Shown here: positions 35,989 to 46,604 of the stretch, in pieces
How positions within the stretch are numbered: position 1 is the stretch's first letter
How the letters are laid out: each line of letters opens with the position of its first letter
Assembly: GCF_000003815.2 (NCBI RefSeq)
Contig: NC_049989.1
Span: 1 to 64,000 of the forward strand
DNA from: Branchiostoma floridae
Lineage: Eukaryota; Chordata; Leptocardii; Amphioxiformes; Branchiostomatidae
DNA length: 64,000 bases
Direction: 5' to 3'
The notes under the pieces: generated by a model
Seen by the model: only the letters and a program-made list of their open reading frames with translations
Databases searched by the model: none
What the model was told of the DNA's origin: nothing
Position numbers and translations under genes: made by a program

Positions 35989-38900
35989 TTATGGCCTGAT
36001 CTTCATAGACACGGACTTCAGGGAGTAATTCCAGCCTCTCCATTTGGCCCACAGCACACCTTGCCCGTTTGTACAGGAGTTCCCACAGTTACCCAGGTAA
36101 CGGCCGTTGAGAATAGCGTGGCCGCAGCTCCAAAACCACCAGCCGGCCTGCCCGTGGTGTTGGGAACAATGGTTATTTGTCCAGGCATCAAGGTCCCTGT
36201 CTACAGTGGAGAACCTCTGCCTGTTGTTGGAGGGCCAGCCAGTGATGCAGTCTCCCGCAGTGCCTGAATACCCGGAAATGTGCAGCCGGTACCCGTCCGA
36301 CTCACCGGATACACTAGATGGAAATATTAAACGAGCGAGATTAAATGAACGATAAAGATTTTCATCATAAATCTATGTAACGTTAATAAACAACTACAAT
36401 AACAATTTGATTGGAAGTATAGTAATCACACTGTTACTGATTGAGGCTGTACCTTCATACACCATACACACTCATGAATGTACATACATACATCCATACA
36501 TACATACATACATAGCGTTCCATACATACGGACAGGCATATGCAATCACACACACATTTGTAAACATAAGTAAACGAACACATACATATTCATGTATACA
36601 TCAATGTATGCATGATTGTATATATCAATGTATGCACATTCATATATATGCATATAAACACTCTCACATAAACACACACGCAAACATGCATATAAACACC
36701 CTTATGAATTCATTAACAAAACGTTGGTGCGCGCATGTGTGCGTGAGTCAGTATTTGCGTGTCAAAAGGTGTTTTACTCACCTAAAGGTTTTTTACTCAC
36801 CTGAAGATGCTTTACTCACCTGTAGAAGTTCTACTCGCCTGAATGGGTTTTAATGACCTGAAGGGTTTTAATCAACTGTGTTTTACTTACTTAAAAGTGC
36901 TTTATTTACCTGAAGTGTTTACTCACCTGAAGGTGTTTTACTCACCTGAAGGTGTTTTACTCACCTGAAGGTGTTTTACTCACCTGAAGGTGCTGTATTC
37001 TGCGTAGCGTGATTCATTGTTCCAGTCCATGAGGTCAATCCGAAGGCGATAGCTTTTCTGATTGGTCAGCTGGTGGATGTTCTCGTTCCCCAGCCAGTAC
37101 TCCCCGTTCTTGTTCCCAAAGCCCAGTCTGTACTCCATCCAGGTCCGGTTGAAGGGAACCGACCCGTCCTGCCGCCGCTGGATCACGGTCCACCCGCCTC
37201 CTGTGGGGAGAAGGAATCAAGTAATGCTTAAATTTTAGAAAATAAAAATATACCCTGAAAATAGATACATACAAAAGACAGACATTTCTTACCTTGATAT
37301 GAAAAAGGAAATTAAAAGATAGATGACTTACGCTGAGAATGAAATACGCAAGACGAATTAAAACTAGACAGGTAACATTTGCAAGCAAATACAGAATGTT
37401 ACCTTCACATGGTCTAGCCTAGCATTTCTACCAGGAAGGGTAAACTGAAATAGTTGCAGATGTTGACACAGGATAAGACAAGAAGGTACAAATAAATGTT
37501 GATAATTTTTTATCTGGAACGTTATAATAATAATAATAATAATCACCAGGTGTATTTTGCCAGCCAGTAGGTACCCAAATTATGAGTAATGAGGCTGATT
37601 AACGTGGTCGAGGCACCTCCTCGAGCACGGGACCCCCGTTTTACGTCCCTCCCGGAAGACGATTTCGTGGAAAACTTCGTGAGGCTACAGCAATCCGGTC
37701 AGTCCTTGGTTGGTCCCCCATCCAAGTACTATCCGGACCGCGCGTTGCTTAACTTCCGAGATCAAGGGATCGGGTGTACCAACGCGCCACGCGGCCGTTA
37801 TGCATCTTGAATGATGAACACAACGTCTAATATTGTTCCACACAGGGTTTCTCATCATCATCTCATCTCAGTCCCATAGCTACAAGCCAAAGGGCAGTCT
37901 GTCTGTCCACAAAGGTTCTCCATTTCTGACGGTCGTCAACAGGGTTTACTCGACGACATTTAACGTGGGGAAGACGGCCGTCTGCGGGAGGGTGAGGGCC
38001 TAGGAATTTTTTTCGGCTTGGGGGAGGGCCAGGGAGAAATTACTTGGCTTGCGGGGAGAGAGCCATGGAAAAAAACTGGTTTCCTTTAACAATATGTATT
38101 CAAATGTTAAAAAAATAAAGCTTTGAATCACTCGGGAAATTCATAATCTCTGACTTGGTGTAGAACGCGAGCTGCGAAGTTCAGTTGATTACATAAGAAT
38201 GTGTGGCCGCGTAGCACAGTGGTAGTGTATTCGGCCCGTGACCGAGAGGTCGCCGGTTCGAATCCGCCTGCCGTGTTGCCGGTCTTGTGCCCTTGGGAAA
38301 GGCACTTTACACGACTTTCCTCACTTGACTCAAGTGAAAAATGAGTCGTCCCTCGGACAGGACGTTAAATGGAGGTCCCGTGTATGGGGAGAGTCACACC
38401 CCATGCACGTTAAAGAACCCCCACATGTGCGATGGTGCGGTGTAGTTGGAGCAAACCCTTCTGTCTGGAGTTGGTGATTCACTTCAAATCACCCGGTTGT
38501 AGGCCTGGCGAACCTCCATACCGTATCAGCCACACGGTGATTTACATCATTCACCCGGACGGGAGACCTGGCGCATCCCCGTCTTGTAATTAGCCAGCGA
38601 AAGGGTATGTCACCCCGTAAGGGGCGGTATCACCCCGTCGTGTGTAAACATGTGCGAACATGTGTGATCACGTCGACCGATGATGATGATGATGACATTA
38701 GAATAAGTTAAATTTTGCGCTTTCCGTCATTGTTGACGGACAAACTCGGCTTGTAAGTATAGACAAATTTTGCAAAAATCTCTAGAAATCAGCGGATGTT
38801 TGCATACGGTGCTGACTTAGATGATAATTCCTAACGCCCGCCGGCGGCGAGAGAGAAGCGAAAAGCAACTGGTCGAACCCAGTCGACGCCCCTCCCCCTA

Positions 38901-41900
38901 CTGGTCTGGTCAGTCGCGTCGTGCTAGCGCCGATGTTTTTGTTGTCATTTTCCCGGCCCTGATTAACTGTCAGTTATTGCTACCATAGAAGTAAAAAAAA
39001 AATCTCAAAATATGTGAATTTAAATGTGTAAGGTACTTTCAAAATGGTATCCGGTAAGCCGATCGGACCTCACATGCTTGCGTTCTATATGGGGGCGGGG
39101 CCCTACATGAAACGTAACAAATAGGTTTGCTTTTGATTCTTTAATTAACTGCTTATAGAATATGGACCGAATCTACCGGTGTCAGACATGTTGCACCAAA
39201 TGTAGGCTGATAAGATGTCGAAGATATTTCCTAAAAGGTAGGCAGAGATTTTCTTGGTGTTGGCGGTGGTGCTTTTTTCGTAATGATTTTCTTAGTCGGA
39301 CCGTCGCAAACAGTGCATTCAGCCCGTTTCCCCGTGAAAACATCAGCTATATTGTGCTAGATACAGCCTCACGTGAGACAAGAAGCACACACAGTCACAA
39401 TTTTATTGTCGAAAGGAAGCCAAACTGTTTGGAAATGGNNNNNNNNNNNNNNNNNNNNNNNNNNNNNNNNNNNNNNNNNNNNNNNNNNNNNNNNNNNNNN
39501 NNNNNNNNNNNNNNNNNNNNNNNNNNNNNNNNNNNNNNAGAACGGGACCTGAATTTTCTGTACTGGTACCTCCCCCTACCAACAGTAGATTTTTTTCTTT
39601 CTGTCCTTTCACATCTTATTCTTTGACTTTAGATTTATTTTGGCATTCTATGGCATTAGACTATGATTAGTTATCTGTTTTCTGATACTTTTTTGTCAAT
39701 CTACAGAATATTTGTGCTCATTTCACAGCTGCTTTGCACAATTTAATGTGTGGTCGAAAACTTTTTTTTTTTTTTTTTGGAAACGGCCGAAAATTGGTGC
39801 GAGCGTGGATGTCATCCATATAATCAAATCAACATGGCCTTTCCCTCCCCGGAACAGCCAAAATGTGTAAGATTTCCCGCGAAAGTCCTTATTTGGGGAG
39901 CGGGGTTGATCAACACAAAGGCGCTTACAACTAGTTGCGTCATTTCTTTTTCACCGCGGAAAATAGAATCAATTCTTTCTGACACATTTCTAGAGCAAGA
40001 GCGGGTCGCGTCCCCAAATTTCCTGTTCTAAATTTTGCGTGTGCCGGCCTTGCGTTCGTGCAAAAATGTAAACAGGGTAGCGAGTAGGCCTTGCCGCATG
40101 TGACCAGCGGGATGGGATCCTTCCCCGGAACAGCCAGATTTCCCGCGAATGTCCTTATTTGTTGATCAACACAAAAAAGGCTCTTACAACTGGTTGCGTC
40201 ATTTCTTTTTCAGCGCGGAAAACAGAATCAATTCTTTCTGACATATGTCTAGAGCAAGACCGTCCGCGTTTCCAAATTTCCTGTTCTAAATTTGAAGCTC
40301 TTTGATTCGGCAATGTAAAATTCAAACCATCGTAAGTTTGTATGTAAAACCCGGGCATTTCCTTTCGGGGCCGGGGCTTTCGGGGGAGAAGCCTCGCCAT
40401 GTGGCCCCGCCCACAACGTCGGCTTCCTTGTTACCAAGGCAATGCACTTTTTCGCCCACTTCATCAAAGGCCGCCGCTGTTGGTTAGAGTTTCAAACAGC
40501 CGCGTGCCAGTTGACAGCGAACTTCATATGCTACGTGATTATTGCATTCCTTGGACTTCCCCACAGCGGTGCTTCTACAAAATATCTATTAGACTGTAAC
40601 ATTTATTCCCACGTAACGTTACGTGTTTCATAGAATAGAATCTGACGCGGAACAGCGGTTTCGCCGGATGTTTTCCTTGAAACATGTCCGTTGGAATATC
40701 GTCTGACAGCGAGGCGGCGACGTAGGGATATAAGACCGTCAACAACAATCGCACGGCACGGCAGCGCAGCGAAGGTACTAGCGCTATAAATCCTCTAATG
40801 TGAAAAACAAGCTCTACAGGAAGTATTTAAAGAACCCCACACCAACAACTTTACAAAAATACAAAACGTATAGAAATAAATTCAATGGTTTGATTCGCTC
40901 GTCTAAGAGGCAATATTATCAGGATAGGTTTACAACTGTGTCAAACGATATACGTAATACTTGGAAACTTATAAATGAACTACTTAACAGAAAAAAGGCA
41001 AGTCCTACCCTCCCTTCTAAGTTTATGGACGGAGAAGATGAGATAACAAATCAGCAGAACATAGTCAACAAATTTAATGATTTTTTTGTGAATATTGGCC
41101 CTTCTTTGGCAAAACAAATTGACAAAACTGACAATTCTCCCTTATCCTACCTGCAAAATGAATATCCAACCATCAGCTTGTTCGATGCCCCCAGCACAGC
41201 GGAAATTCTTGACCTCGTTCGAATACCATGTTCCATAACTCCCGGGCGGGTTCCATAGCTACCGGTCGTTGACCTCGGGTCCTTGGAACGTAGTTCTAAC
41301 GTTCTATGGGGGCTCGAAAGTTCGATTTTGTGTTAAAATTGCTAGTTTTTCCACCCTTTTTTGCCCCATAAAATCATTTTTGTATCTTTAGGGGACCAAA
41401 TGACCAAGGTGCAATGTCTTATGTGCAGACCTACCAGCTTGCTGAATTATGAGATATTTCAAGGTCTAGTTTCGGAGATATTCATGTTTTTTTATTTGTG
41501 CGGAAAAGAAGAAGAAGAAGAAGAAGAAGAAACAAAGCAAAAACAGTATATACCTTCTGTGAAGGTAACATTAAAAACTCCACAAGAACGAACCTACCAC
41601 CAAACACTATAGACGACAGACACCATGTTTGGCAAAACCCGTACCTGCGGTATCCATGTCACAGTACGCCTCGACATCAGCGGGGAGGAGGCCGATAGGG
41701 TAGACTCCACTTGTTGTCCATCCTGATGAATGATACCCAGCACAGTCACCCTCTGGAAAACGACAAGAAGAAAAAAAGAACCTTGTTTTTCCAATATCAA
41801 CAAAGATGAATGAAAAGGTCAGGAAACAACAGATACAAGCATCATACCTGCTACACAAACGACTCCTGCGTCTTCCTTGTGGGTACAGTCGTGGTCTCCC

Positions 41901-44900
41901 CACCTGTTGATCTCACAGTCCGATACAGAAGACTCGTTCCCCGCGCAGTTCAGATTGTCCAGCCAGATGTGTCCTGTCCCTTCAGGAAAAACTCCTCCCA
42001 CCCTGGCGGACCCAACGTAGTACCCAAGCTGTCTACAGACCGCCATGGCGTCCCTGTCGTCAAACCCGTCATCACAGACCGTTCCCCAGTCTCCATTTCC
42101 GGGCCGGACCTCCACTCGGCCTTCTGATGAACTCTGGCCTCCGGTAAGTCGGACAGACACGTCACCTAAGACAACATACGAGGGCATCTTACCATTGAAT
42201 ACTTTTCATTCAATTAAGATGGTTTCAATTAAAGACATTAACAAAACCAATAACTCTTTTGGCGACACCTCAGAGGCTAGCCTACTAGTATAGTGTGCGT
42301 CCGTTTGACAAAAATTTCCCAAATTCTACAGGCATGTCAAGAATTTTTCCACGCCTGCGTAACTGCATCATCAGAGGGGAATACCTCTGGAATGGGTTGA
42401 CGGATCTTCATGATATTTTGAACGCAGATAGCTTCAGTGATGCCTTACATAATCATATGCTAGTCATGTAAATCAGGGGCTCATTTGCATAATTAATTAG
42501 GACGGTTTATAAATACACTGCCTATTTTTTTAGAATACTAAAAATATGCCAAATGTAACTCAAAAAGAAAGAAATGTTCGGCTTACTGTTAAATACTGTA
42601 AATGCATTTAAGTTCGCGGGGATTTAATTTCACGGTAGCGGGAAAAAGGACTTTTCGCGGTGGTTTTAAGTTCGCGGTAACACCATAGACTGCAGTCTAA
42701 TACCATCATAGAAAAATGTTCGCGGTGGTTTTAAGTTCACGGTGAAGTGGTCACCGTGAAAACCGCGAACATTAATCCACAGCGAACATTTCAGCATTTA
42801 CAGTATATATCTGATTGGCAAAAATTCGTTCGCGCGTGCACAATTGCACCATCCTTTTGGAGGGGAATAACTCGGAAAATGGGTTGACGGATCAACGTGA
42901 TTTTTGATATGTAGATAACTTCGGAAATGTCCTCCAAATGTCAACGGCTATTAATGCAAATTAGTGGCTAATTTGCATAATTAATGAGCACAGTTTATTA
43001 GGCGACAGTATTCAATAATACTAGGACACTTAAACATGACAAATGTAGCTAGAAAAGAAAGAAATATCGAAAGACATCAATTATGCAAATTGTTACCTAC
43101 TTTGCATAATTAATGTGGCCACACTCCCTGGGGAAAACAGCGGTGGTGATGCTTATGTTGTTTTTTGTATGGCCGGTCTTCTACTCAACAAGTATTTGAA
43201 GACCAATATTTGTAGTGTTTTGTGAAGCATTGTTTTTAATCTTTATGACAGTTGCGTGGCTGTTTTGTACAGGTTGTATATTTAGGGACACGAGCTACCA
43301 ATGCCTAGTAACATGTGACCACAGTGACTCATCGCTACCAACATTTTTGTGAAAATTCTGTCTTCCAAAAAAGGGGAAGTGAATATGTGTACTAAGTATT
43401 TTTCTAATGGAAAAAAAACTGCTGTTTGTTTGGACTTGGTTTATTTACCTTTCTAATCATCATAGTCAGTGGCAACAAACACGGCGTACTTATGCATAAT
43501 AAGATGAACAAAAAATCCGTGCCATCTTAGGACAGAAACCATCTTAGGGCGGCCCCGGTTACTTAACAAACGGAAACTCCGTACCTGTACAGATGACACC
43601 TGCGTCCTGGCTGTGGCTGCAGTCTTGGTTGACCCAATTCTGAATCTGACAGTCACCTACAAAAGATTCTACCCCGACGCAGTTAGAATCCCTCAACCAA
43701 ATGTTTCCAGTCCCTTCTCCGAAGTCTCCTCCTGCCGTGGCGACTCCACCCCGATACCCGAGCTGTCTACAGACCACCTGGGCGTCCCTGTCGTCAAACC
43801 CGTCATCACAGACCGTCCCCCAGTCTCCATGGCGAGTCCGAACCTCCACCCGGCCTTGTAATGGACTTTGGCTGTCGGTAAGGCGGACGGACACTCCACC
43901 TGTACATGTGTAATTATAATCATTGATAAATCATCGACTTTCCTCTCACTTGTTGCGGGGATGAATATTGATACTGAATTTTCTATTCACCCGCTCGACA
44001 TTACCTAATAATTTCTAGCCTTATTGTCTAGGTCATATACATATGGCCAACCATTATAATGACGCGAGCTAATGGATGTGACTCTAACCTGTACAGACCA
44101 ATTGTACATCCTGGCTATGATCACAGTCAGATGGTTCCCAGCTAAAGCCACAGGACAGGATGTTGGTCTCGTCTCCGTTGCAGGTGACGTCACCCAGCCA
44201 GATGTTCTCCGACCCTTCTCCGATGTCTGCCTGTCCAGATGACGTCACCCCGCCGGTATAACCCATCTGTCTGCACACGAACCCGGCCTCAGCCTCGGTC
44301 CAGCTGGTGTTGCACACGGCACCCCACTCTAACACTGCCCACGGCCGGATTTGCAGCCGTCCTTTCCAGGGTATCAGATTCCCAATCAGCCGGAGAGCTG
44401 CGTCTCCTTTGGGCACATCAAACATGTTTTAGTTTCCGTTTTGGGCAATGAGTATTGGTTTTGTTACAACAAAAGTCCCTAATCTGACAAAATTATTCGC
44501 AGGTACCCAAGAGTTCCCATAATCTATATCTTAGCCAATTGTACCTTCACAGACGACTCCTACATCCTCCTTGTGTGAACAGTCACTCTGTCCCCAGGAG
44601 TCAGCAAGACAGTCTCCAAGGTTCATCTCGTTGCCCCTGCAGGCCACCTCGTCCAGCCAGACGTTCCCCGAACCTTCCCCAAAATGACCCGCCAGTTTTG
44701 CTTCCCGGGCCGACCCGAAGTCGAGCTGTCTGCAGACAACGTGAGCATCCTGCAGGTCAAAGTTGTCGTCACAGACGGAGCCCCATTGGCCGGTACCGTT
44801 TCGGACCTCCACTCGGCCTGCCGCTGGTCCCGGGCCATCAGCCAGACGGAGTTGAAGTTGCATTCCTGAAAATGACACTTCATGATCATCATCGCGAGAC

Positions 44901-45293
44901 AGAAAGAGAGAGAGTTTGTGGGGGGAGGGAGAAAGAAAGGATGGAAAGATAAATGGACTGACAGGTGGGCAGATATCTAGATGGTCGTCACGAGAGACGC
45001 ATACCATTTTAATTCCTAAACATTGACCAACTAAAAGATTCATTGCAAAATTTCTAACAAATGAAAGCAAACAGTACATTTTGCTAGATGTGCTAGACTA
45101 AACAGACTGTAGATTCCTCACCGATTACATGCGCCGCGTCAGGAGTGGATGATGAACTTTTTGTAGTGATCTCAACAGCTGTACTTTCGGCGCTTCCACT
45201 GGAAGGCTGTAAATCCATCGGTGCCGTCATCCTGGTTATTGGGGCGACTGCGTCACTGGGCAGCGTGGAGATGACATCATCCGGTACCAGCTT
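35989..45293 (-). CDS. SRCR x4 / fibrinogen-related-domain protein (C-terminal exons)
   Basis: Exons in order: 45293-45122 Ser/Thr-rich linker (PSSGSAESTAVEITTKSSSS; phase 0 to 1); four SRCR exons 44865-44545, 44406-44089, 43899-43585, 42165-41848 (all phase 1-1); 41752-41645 start of the fibrinogen-related domain (GDCAGYHSSGWTTSGVYPIG, YCDMDTAG; phase 1-1); 37200-36984 (GGWTVIQRRQDGS, EYWLGNENIHQL; phase 1-2); 36313-35989 (FSTVDRDLDAW calcium site, GWWFWSC, LNGRYLG, ends MKIRP, stop TAA). Every join keeps frame with GT/AG. The fibrinogen-like domain is complete. SRCR domains bind microbial or polyanionic ligands and fibrinogen-related domains bind acetylated or sugar ligands, so this looks like an extracellular pattern-recognition protein. 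No membrane span is seen. The probable N-terminus is the coiled-coil exon at 53185-53769 (phase 0, same strand); that link is inference. Confidence 0.85.
36470..36530. repeat. CATA microsatellite
   Basis: (CATA)n with interruptions at about 36485-36520, followed by CA/TA-rich low complexity to 36700. It creates a spurious frame rich in His, Ile and Tyr. Confidence 0.8.
36765..36990 (-). repeat. 19-bp minisatellite made of 5' splice sites
   Basis: On the minus strand the unit is GTGAGTAAAACACCTTCAG. Exact 19-bp spacing is seen at 36924, 36943, 36962 and 36981 (plus-strand CACCTGA), and degenerate 19-21-bp units extend left to about 36765. The first unit begins inside the real donor of the fibrinogen-related exon. 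Roughly ten TTCAG|GTGAGTAAA-like sites lie in a row in the intron. Confidence 0.85.
36984..37200 (-). CDS. Fibrinogen-related domain, middle exon
   Basis: A 217-bp exon, phase 1 to 2, acceptor CCCCACAG. It encodes GGWTVIQRRQDGSVPFNRTW, EYWLGNENIHQLTNQKSYRL, and ends YAEYSTF. Its donor CTTCAG|GTGAGT is the seed of the tandem array that follows in the intron. Confidence 0.95.
37210..37590. other. Intron sequence, no feature
   Basis: AT-rich intron between fibrinogen-domain exons. An (AAT)n run is at about 37525-37545. Nothing else seen. Confidence 0.5.
37595..37800 (-). mobile_element. 5S rRNA-headed SINE
   Basis: On the minus strand the head matches 5S rRNA: GATCTCGGAAGTTAAGCAAC (box A region, about 37743-37762) and AGTACTTGGATGGGGGACC (box C region, 37712-37730) in the correct order. 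It then runs into a body with GGGACGTAAAACGGGGGTCC and CTCGAGGAGG shared with 1741-1850. Divergence from a true 5S gene and the attached body make it a SINE3-type element rather than a 5S gene. Confidence 0.75.
37810..38199. other. Intron sequence between SINEs
   Basis: No exon. A GGGGGAGGG-rich patch (37985-38060) is the only notable composition. Confidence 0.4.
38200..38696 (+). mobile_element. tRNA-headed SINE, near full length
   Basis: The head has box A TAGCACAGTGG (38212-38222) and box B GGTTCGAATCC (38255-38265) at normal spacing, with D, anticodon and T stems visible. It is followed by a conserved SINE body (GTGCCCTTGGGAAAGGCACT) and ends in a (GAT)n tail at about 38680-38696. About 490 bp. 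It lies in the intron between fibrinogen-domain exons. Confidence 0.8.
38700..39850. other. Intron sequence with a dispersed repeat and a gap
   Basis: No supported exon. 39570-39850 resembles 59500-59660 (shared 'ctttcacatctt', 'ggtcgaaaa' and 'gtcatccat-taat/aatcaacatggc' phrases). The 100-N gap is at 39439-39538. Confidence 0.45.
39439..39538. other. Assembly gap (100 N)
   Basis: Placeholder gap inside the long intron of the SRCR/fibrinogen-domain gene. Confidence 0.95.
39853..40300 (+). repeat. Direct repeat, two diverged copies of about 175 bp
   Basis: 39853-40035 and 40127-40300 share GGAACAGCCA, 'gatttcccgcgaa-gtccttattt', GTTGCGTCATTTCTTTTTCA and CCAAATTTCCTGTTCTAAAT. The offset is about 270 bp. 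Confidence 0.7.
40775..41225 (+). mobile_element. LINE ORF2 fragment, linker before reverse transcriptase
   Basis: An open frame reads MKNKLYRKYLKNPTPTTLQK, YKTYRNKFNGLIRSSKRQYY, DIRNTWKLINELLNRKK and FNDFFVNIGPSLAKQID, the standard segment between endonuclease and reverse transcriptase in jockey/CR1-like LINEs. It breaks at about 41225, before any catalytic RT motif, into unrelated sequence. It is antisense to the host gene, in its intron. Confidence 0.7.
41330..41560 (+). repeat. End fragment of the satellite-like repeat family
   Basis: Phrases such as 'gaccaaatgaccaagg' and the terminal (AAG)n run AAAGAAGAAGAAGAAGAAGA match the closing part of the arrays at 11978-13040 and 46605-47945. 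It ends 90 bp from the 41645-41752 exon. Confidence 0.5.
41848..42165 (-). CDS. SRCR domain 4 exon
   Basis: A 318-bp phase 1-1 exon. It reads VSVRLTGGQSSSEGRVEVRP, then WGTVCDDGFDDRDAMAVCRQ, EGTGHIWLDNLNCAGNE, DCTHKEDAGVVC. Six cysteines and an intact acidic cluster. It is followed directly by the first exon of the fibrinogen-related domain. Confidence 0.9.
42310..43120 (+). repeat. Two tandem diverged 260-bp repeats interrupted by a MITE
   Basis: 42310-42590 and 42835-43080 share, in order, 'atgggttgacggatc', 'gctaatttgcataattaat', 'cagtttat' and 'aaagaaagaaat'. The 208-bp MITE at 42596-42803 sits at their junction. No coding content; intron between SRCR domains 3 and 4. Confidence 0.65.
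42596..42803. mobile_element. 208-bp TA-flanked MITE, copy 2
   Basis: Begins CTGTAAATGC, ends GCATTTACAG, flanked by TA on both sides. It is the reverse of 1965-2172 and exactly the same length. No coding capacity. Confidence 0.8.
43125..43505 (-). repeat. 390-bp dispersed repeat, copy 2
   Basis: Reverse-orientation match of 13320-13715, with shared AGTAACATGTGACCACAGTG-like and CGGCGTACTTATGCATAAT strings. It lies immediately 3' of the SRCR domain 3 exon. Confidence 0.75.
43585..43899 (-). CDS. SRCR domain 3 exon
   Basis: A 315-bp phase 1-1 exon. It reads VSVRLTDSQSPLQGRVEVRT, then WGTVCDDGFDDRDAQVVCRQ, FGEGTGNIWLRDSNC, DCSHSQDAGVIC. Six cysteines and an intact acidic cluster. Very close to domain 4 (VSVRLT, WGTVCDDGFDDRDA), so these two probably arose by recent exon duplication. 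Confidence 0.9.
44089..44406 (-). CDS. SRCR domain 2 exon, divergent
   Basis: A 318-bp phase 1-1 exon. It reads DAALRLIGNLIPWKGRLQIR, then WGAVCNTSWTEAEAGFVCRQ, GEGSENIWLGDVTCNGDE, DCDHSQDVQLVC. All six cysteines are kept, but the usual CDDxxD acidic cluster is CNTSWT and the final loop SxxDAGVxC is SQDVQLVC. Metal-dependent ligand binding may be lost in this repeat. The acceptor (TGTGCCCAAAG) has a weak pyrimidine tract. Confidence 0.85.
44545..44865 (-). CDS. SRCR domain 1 exon
   Basis: A 321-bp phase 1-1 exon (TTTTCAG acceptor, GTACAA donor). It reads QLRLADGPGPAAGRVEVRNG, then WGSVCDDNFDLQDAHVVCRQ, FGEGSGNVWLDEVACRGNE, DCSHKEDVGVVC. Six cysteines and the acidic CDD...D metal-binding cluster are present. 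It has the six-cysteine pattern of group A SRCR domains but is encoded by one exon, as group B usually is. Confidence 0.9.
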
Positions 45294-45299
45294 CTCACA

Positions 45300-46600
45300 A
45301 GAACAACAAGTGACCGTAGGTAACATACTCTGTGACCTAATTATGGTTTATGTCGGTTGTGATGTTTTCTGTGGTGTATGACTCGGTGTTTATATCGCAT
45401 ACAGAACACATCACATCAGCTTATACCAAAAACCAAGCACTACCAAATTTAAAACACAGTCCTGTACGCACGTCACTAACAGCGAAATCAGCGTCTCAAT
45501 CGAACGACACCAAATGGAAACAATAACACAGCTTCACAATGGATACCTCAGACGCACAGTGACACAATTTTAAAAAGTGGGTCAATGACAGCTGGAGACA
45601 TACCATAACCCCATATCTGCTTGGAGATAAGTGATTGCCAAAACCCATCGTCTGTAGGCCAGCTGTTCCACAATACCAGGGAAATAGAGGTGATTTCTCT
45701 AATTATTACATCGATAATGAAAACAGCTACCGCGAAAAAAAAATCCCAAGGATCAAACACGTTCTAACCATAAAATGCATATGACTATCAACCGCGCAAA
45801 CTGTTAACAGCTAGTATTGCTATGTCAAACCGACCTCAATACTGGTAACGCAAAGCCCGAAAGAGATGGCATATTCCGACTAGGACAACATCTGCTTGAC
45901 GGTATCCAATTACAACAGGGCTTAAGGCGCAATCATAAGGAAGACCTGAACCACTATACTGGACGGAGTAGGGGTGAAAACTGAAATATATAACATCCAT
46001 AATAAAAACAGCTACGGCGAAAAAAAAGAACGTGCATCATTTCCGGAGTACAGACGACATGCCAATCCACATGCGATTGCGGCATACAGAACATAGAGAT
46101 ATAGGTGCGAACATTCAACGCACAAAGTGATTACAAGACTCTGTTGCTGGAGGTGACCCTCCAGTCACAGATTAAAAACATGGAAGGTGGGAAACATGGC
46201 TCCATTACTACTGACGGAGTACTGTAGGTTGTTATGCTGTTCGCAGTTGTATCTCATGATCCCTTTGCTGCATTTGTAAGTAGTTTGACTTGTCGATAGC
46301 CCGTATGTGCGAGACGAACCATGTTGTTATTTGCAGCTGTTTTATAAGTGATGTAATATCTTAGAAATCCTTTTTTTTTAAATTGTGGAAAAGTTGGCCT
46401 TTTCTGTACGTGCTTAGCAGATGTTAGGTTTATCTGTATCTTGCGGCTTAAGGGGCACAAAAGCTGTTGTCTGTCAGATCAGACATCATGTCAAGCAGAT
46501 GCTAGGCTCCAACTTTCTATACTGCACTGGTTACTGCTGGTGTTGTGATTCAGAACTACATGGACATAATAGAAACGTCGGTTTGATGCAAATAGTGCAG
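45300..46600. other. Non-coding; one diverged internal duplication
   Basis: AAAACAGCTAC-GCGAAAAAAA occurs at about 45720 and 46005, suggesting a 285-bp duplication. The minus-strand frame 45548-45760 lies across the first copy and has no family support. I see no exon here. Confidence 0.4.
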
Positions 46601-46604
46601 ACTA

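Noticed and set aside
37700-37795. A 5S rRNA gene
   Set aside because: Too diverged and fused to a repeat body; better read as a 5S-derived SINE.
38203-38275. A tRNA gene
   Set aside because: Box A, box B and stems are present, but the sequence continues into a SINE body and tail and departs from normal tRNA (C at position 33).
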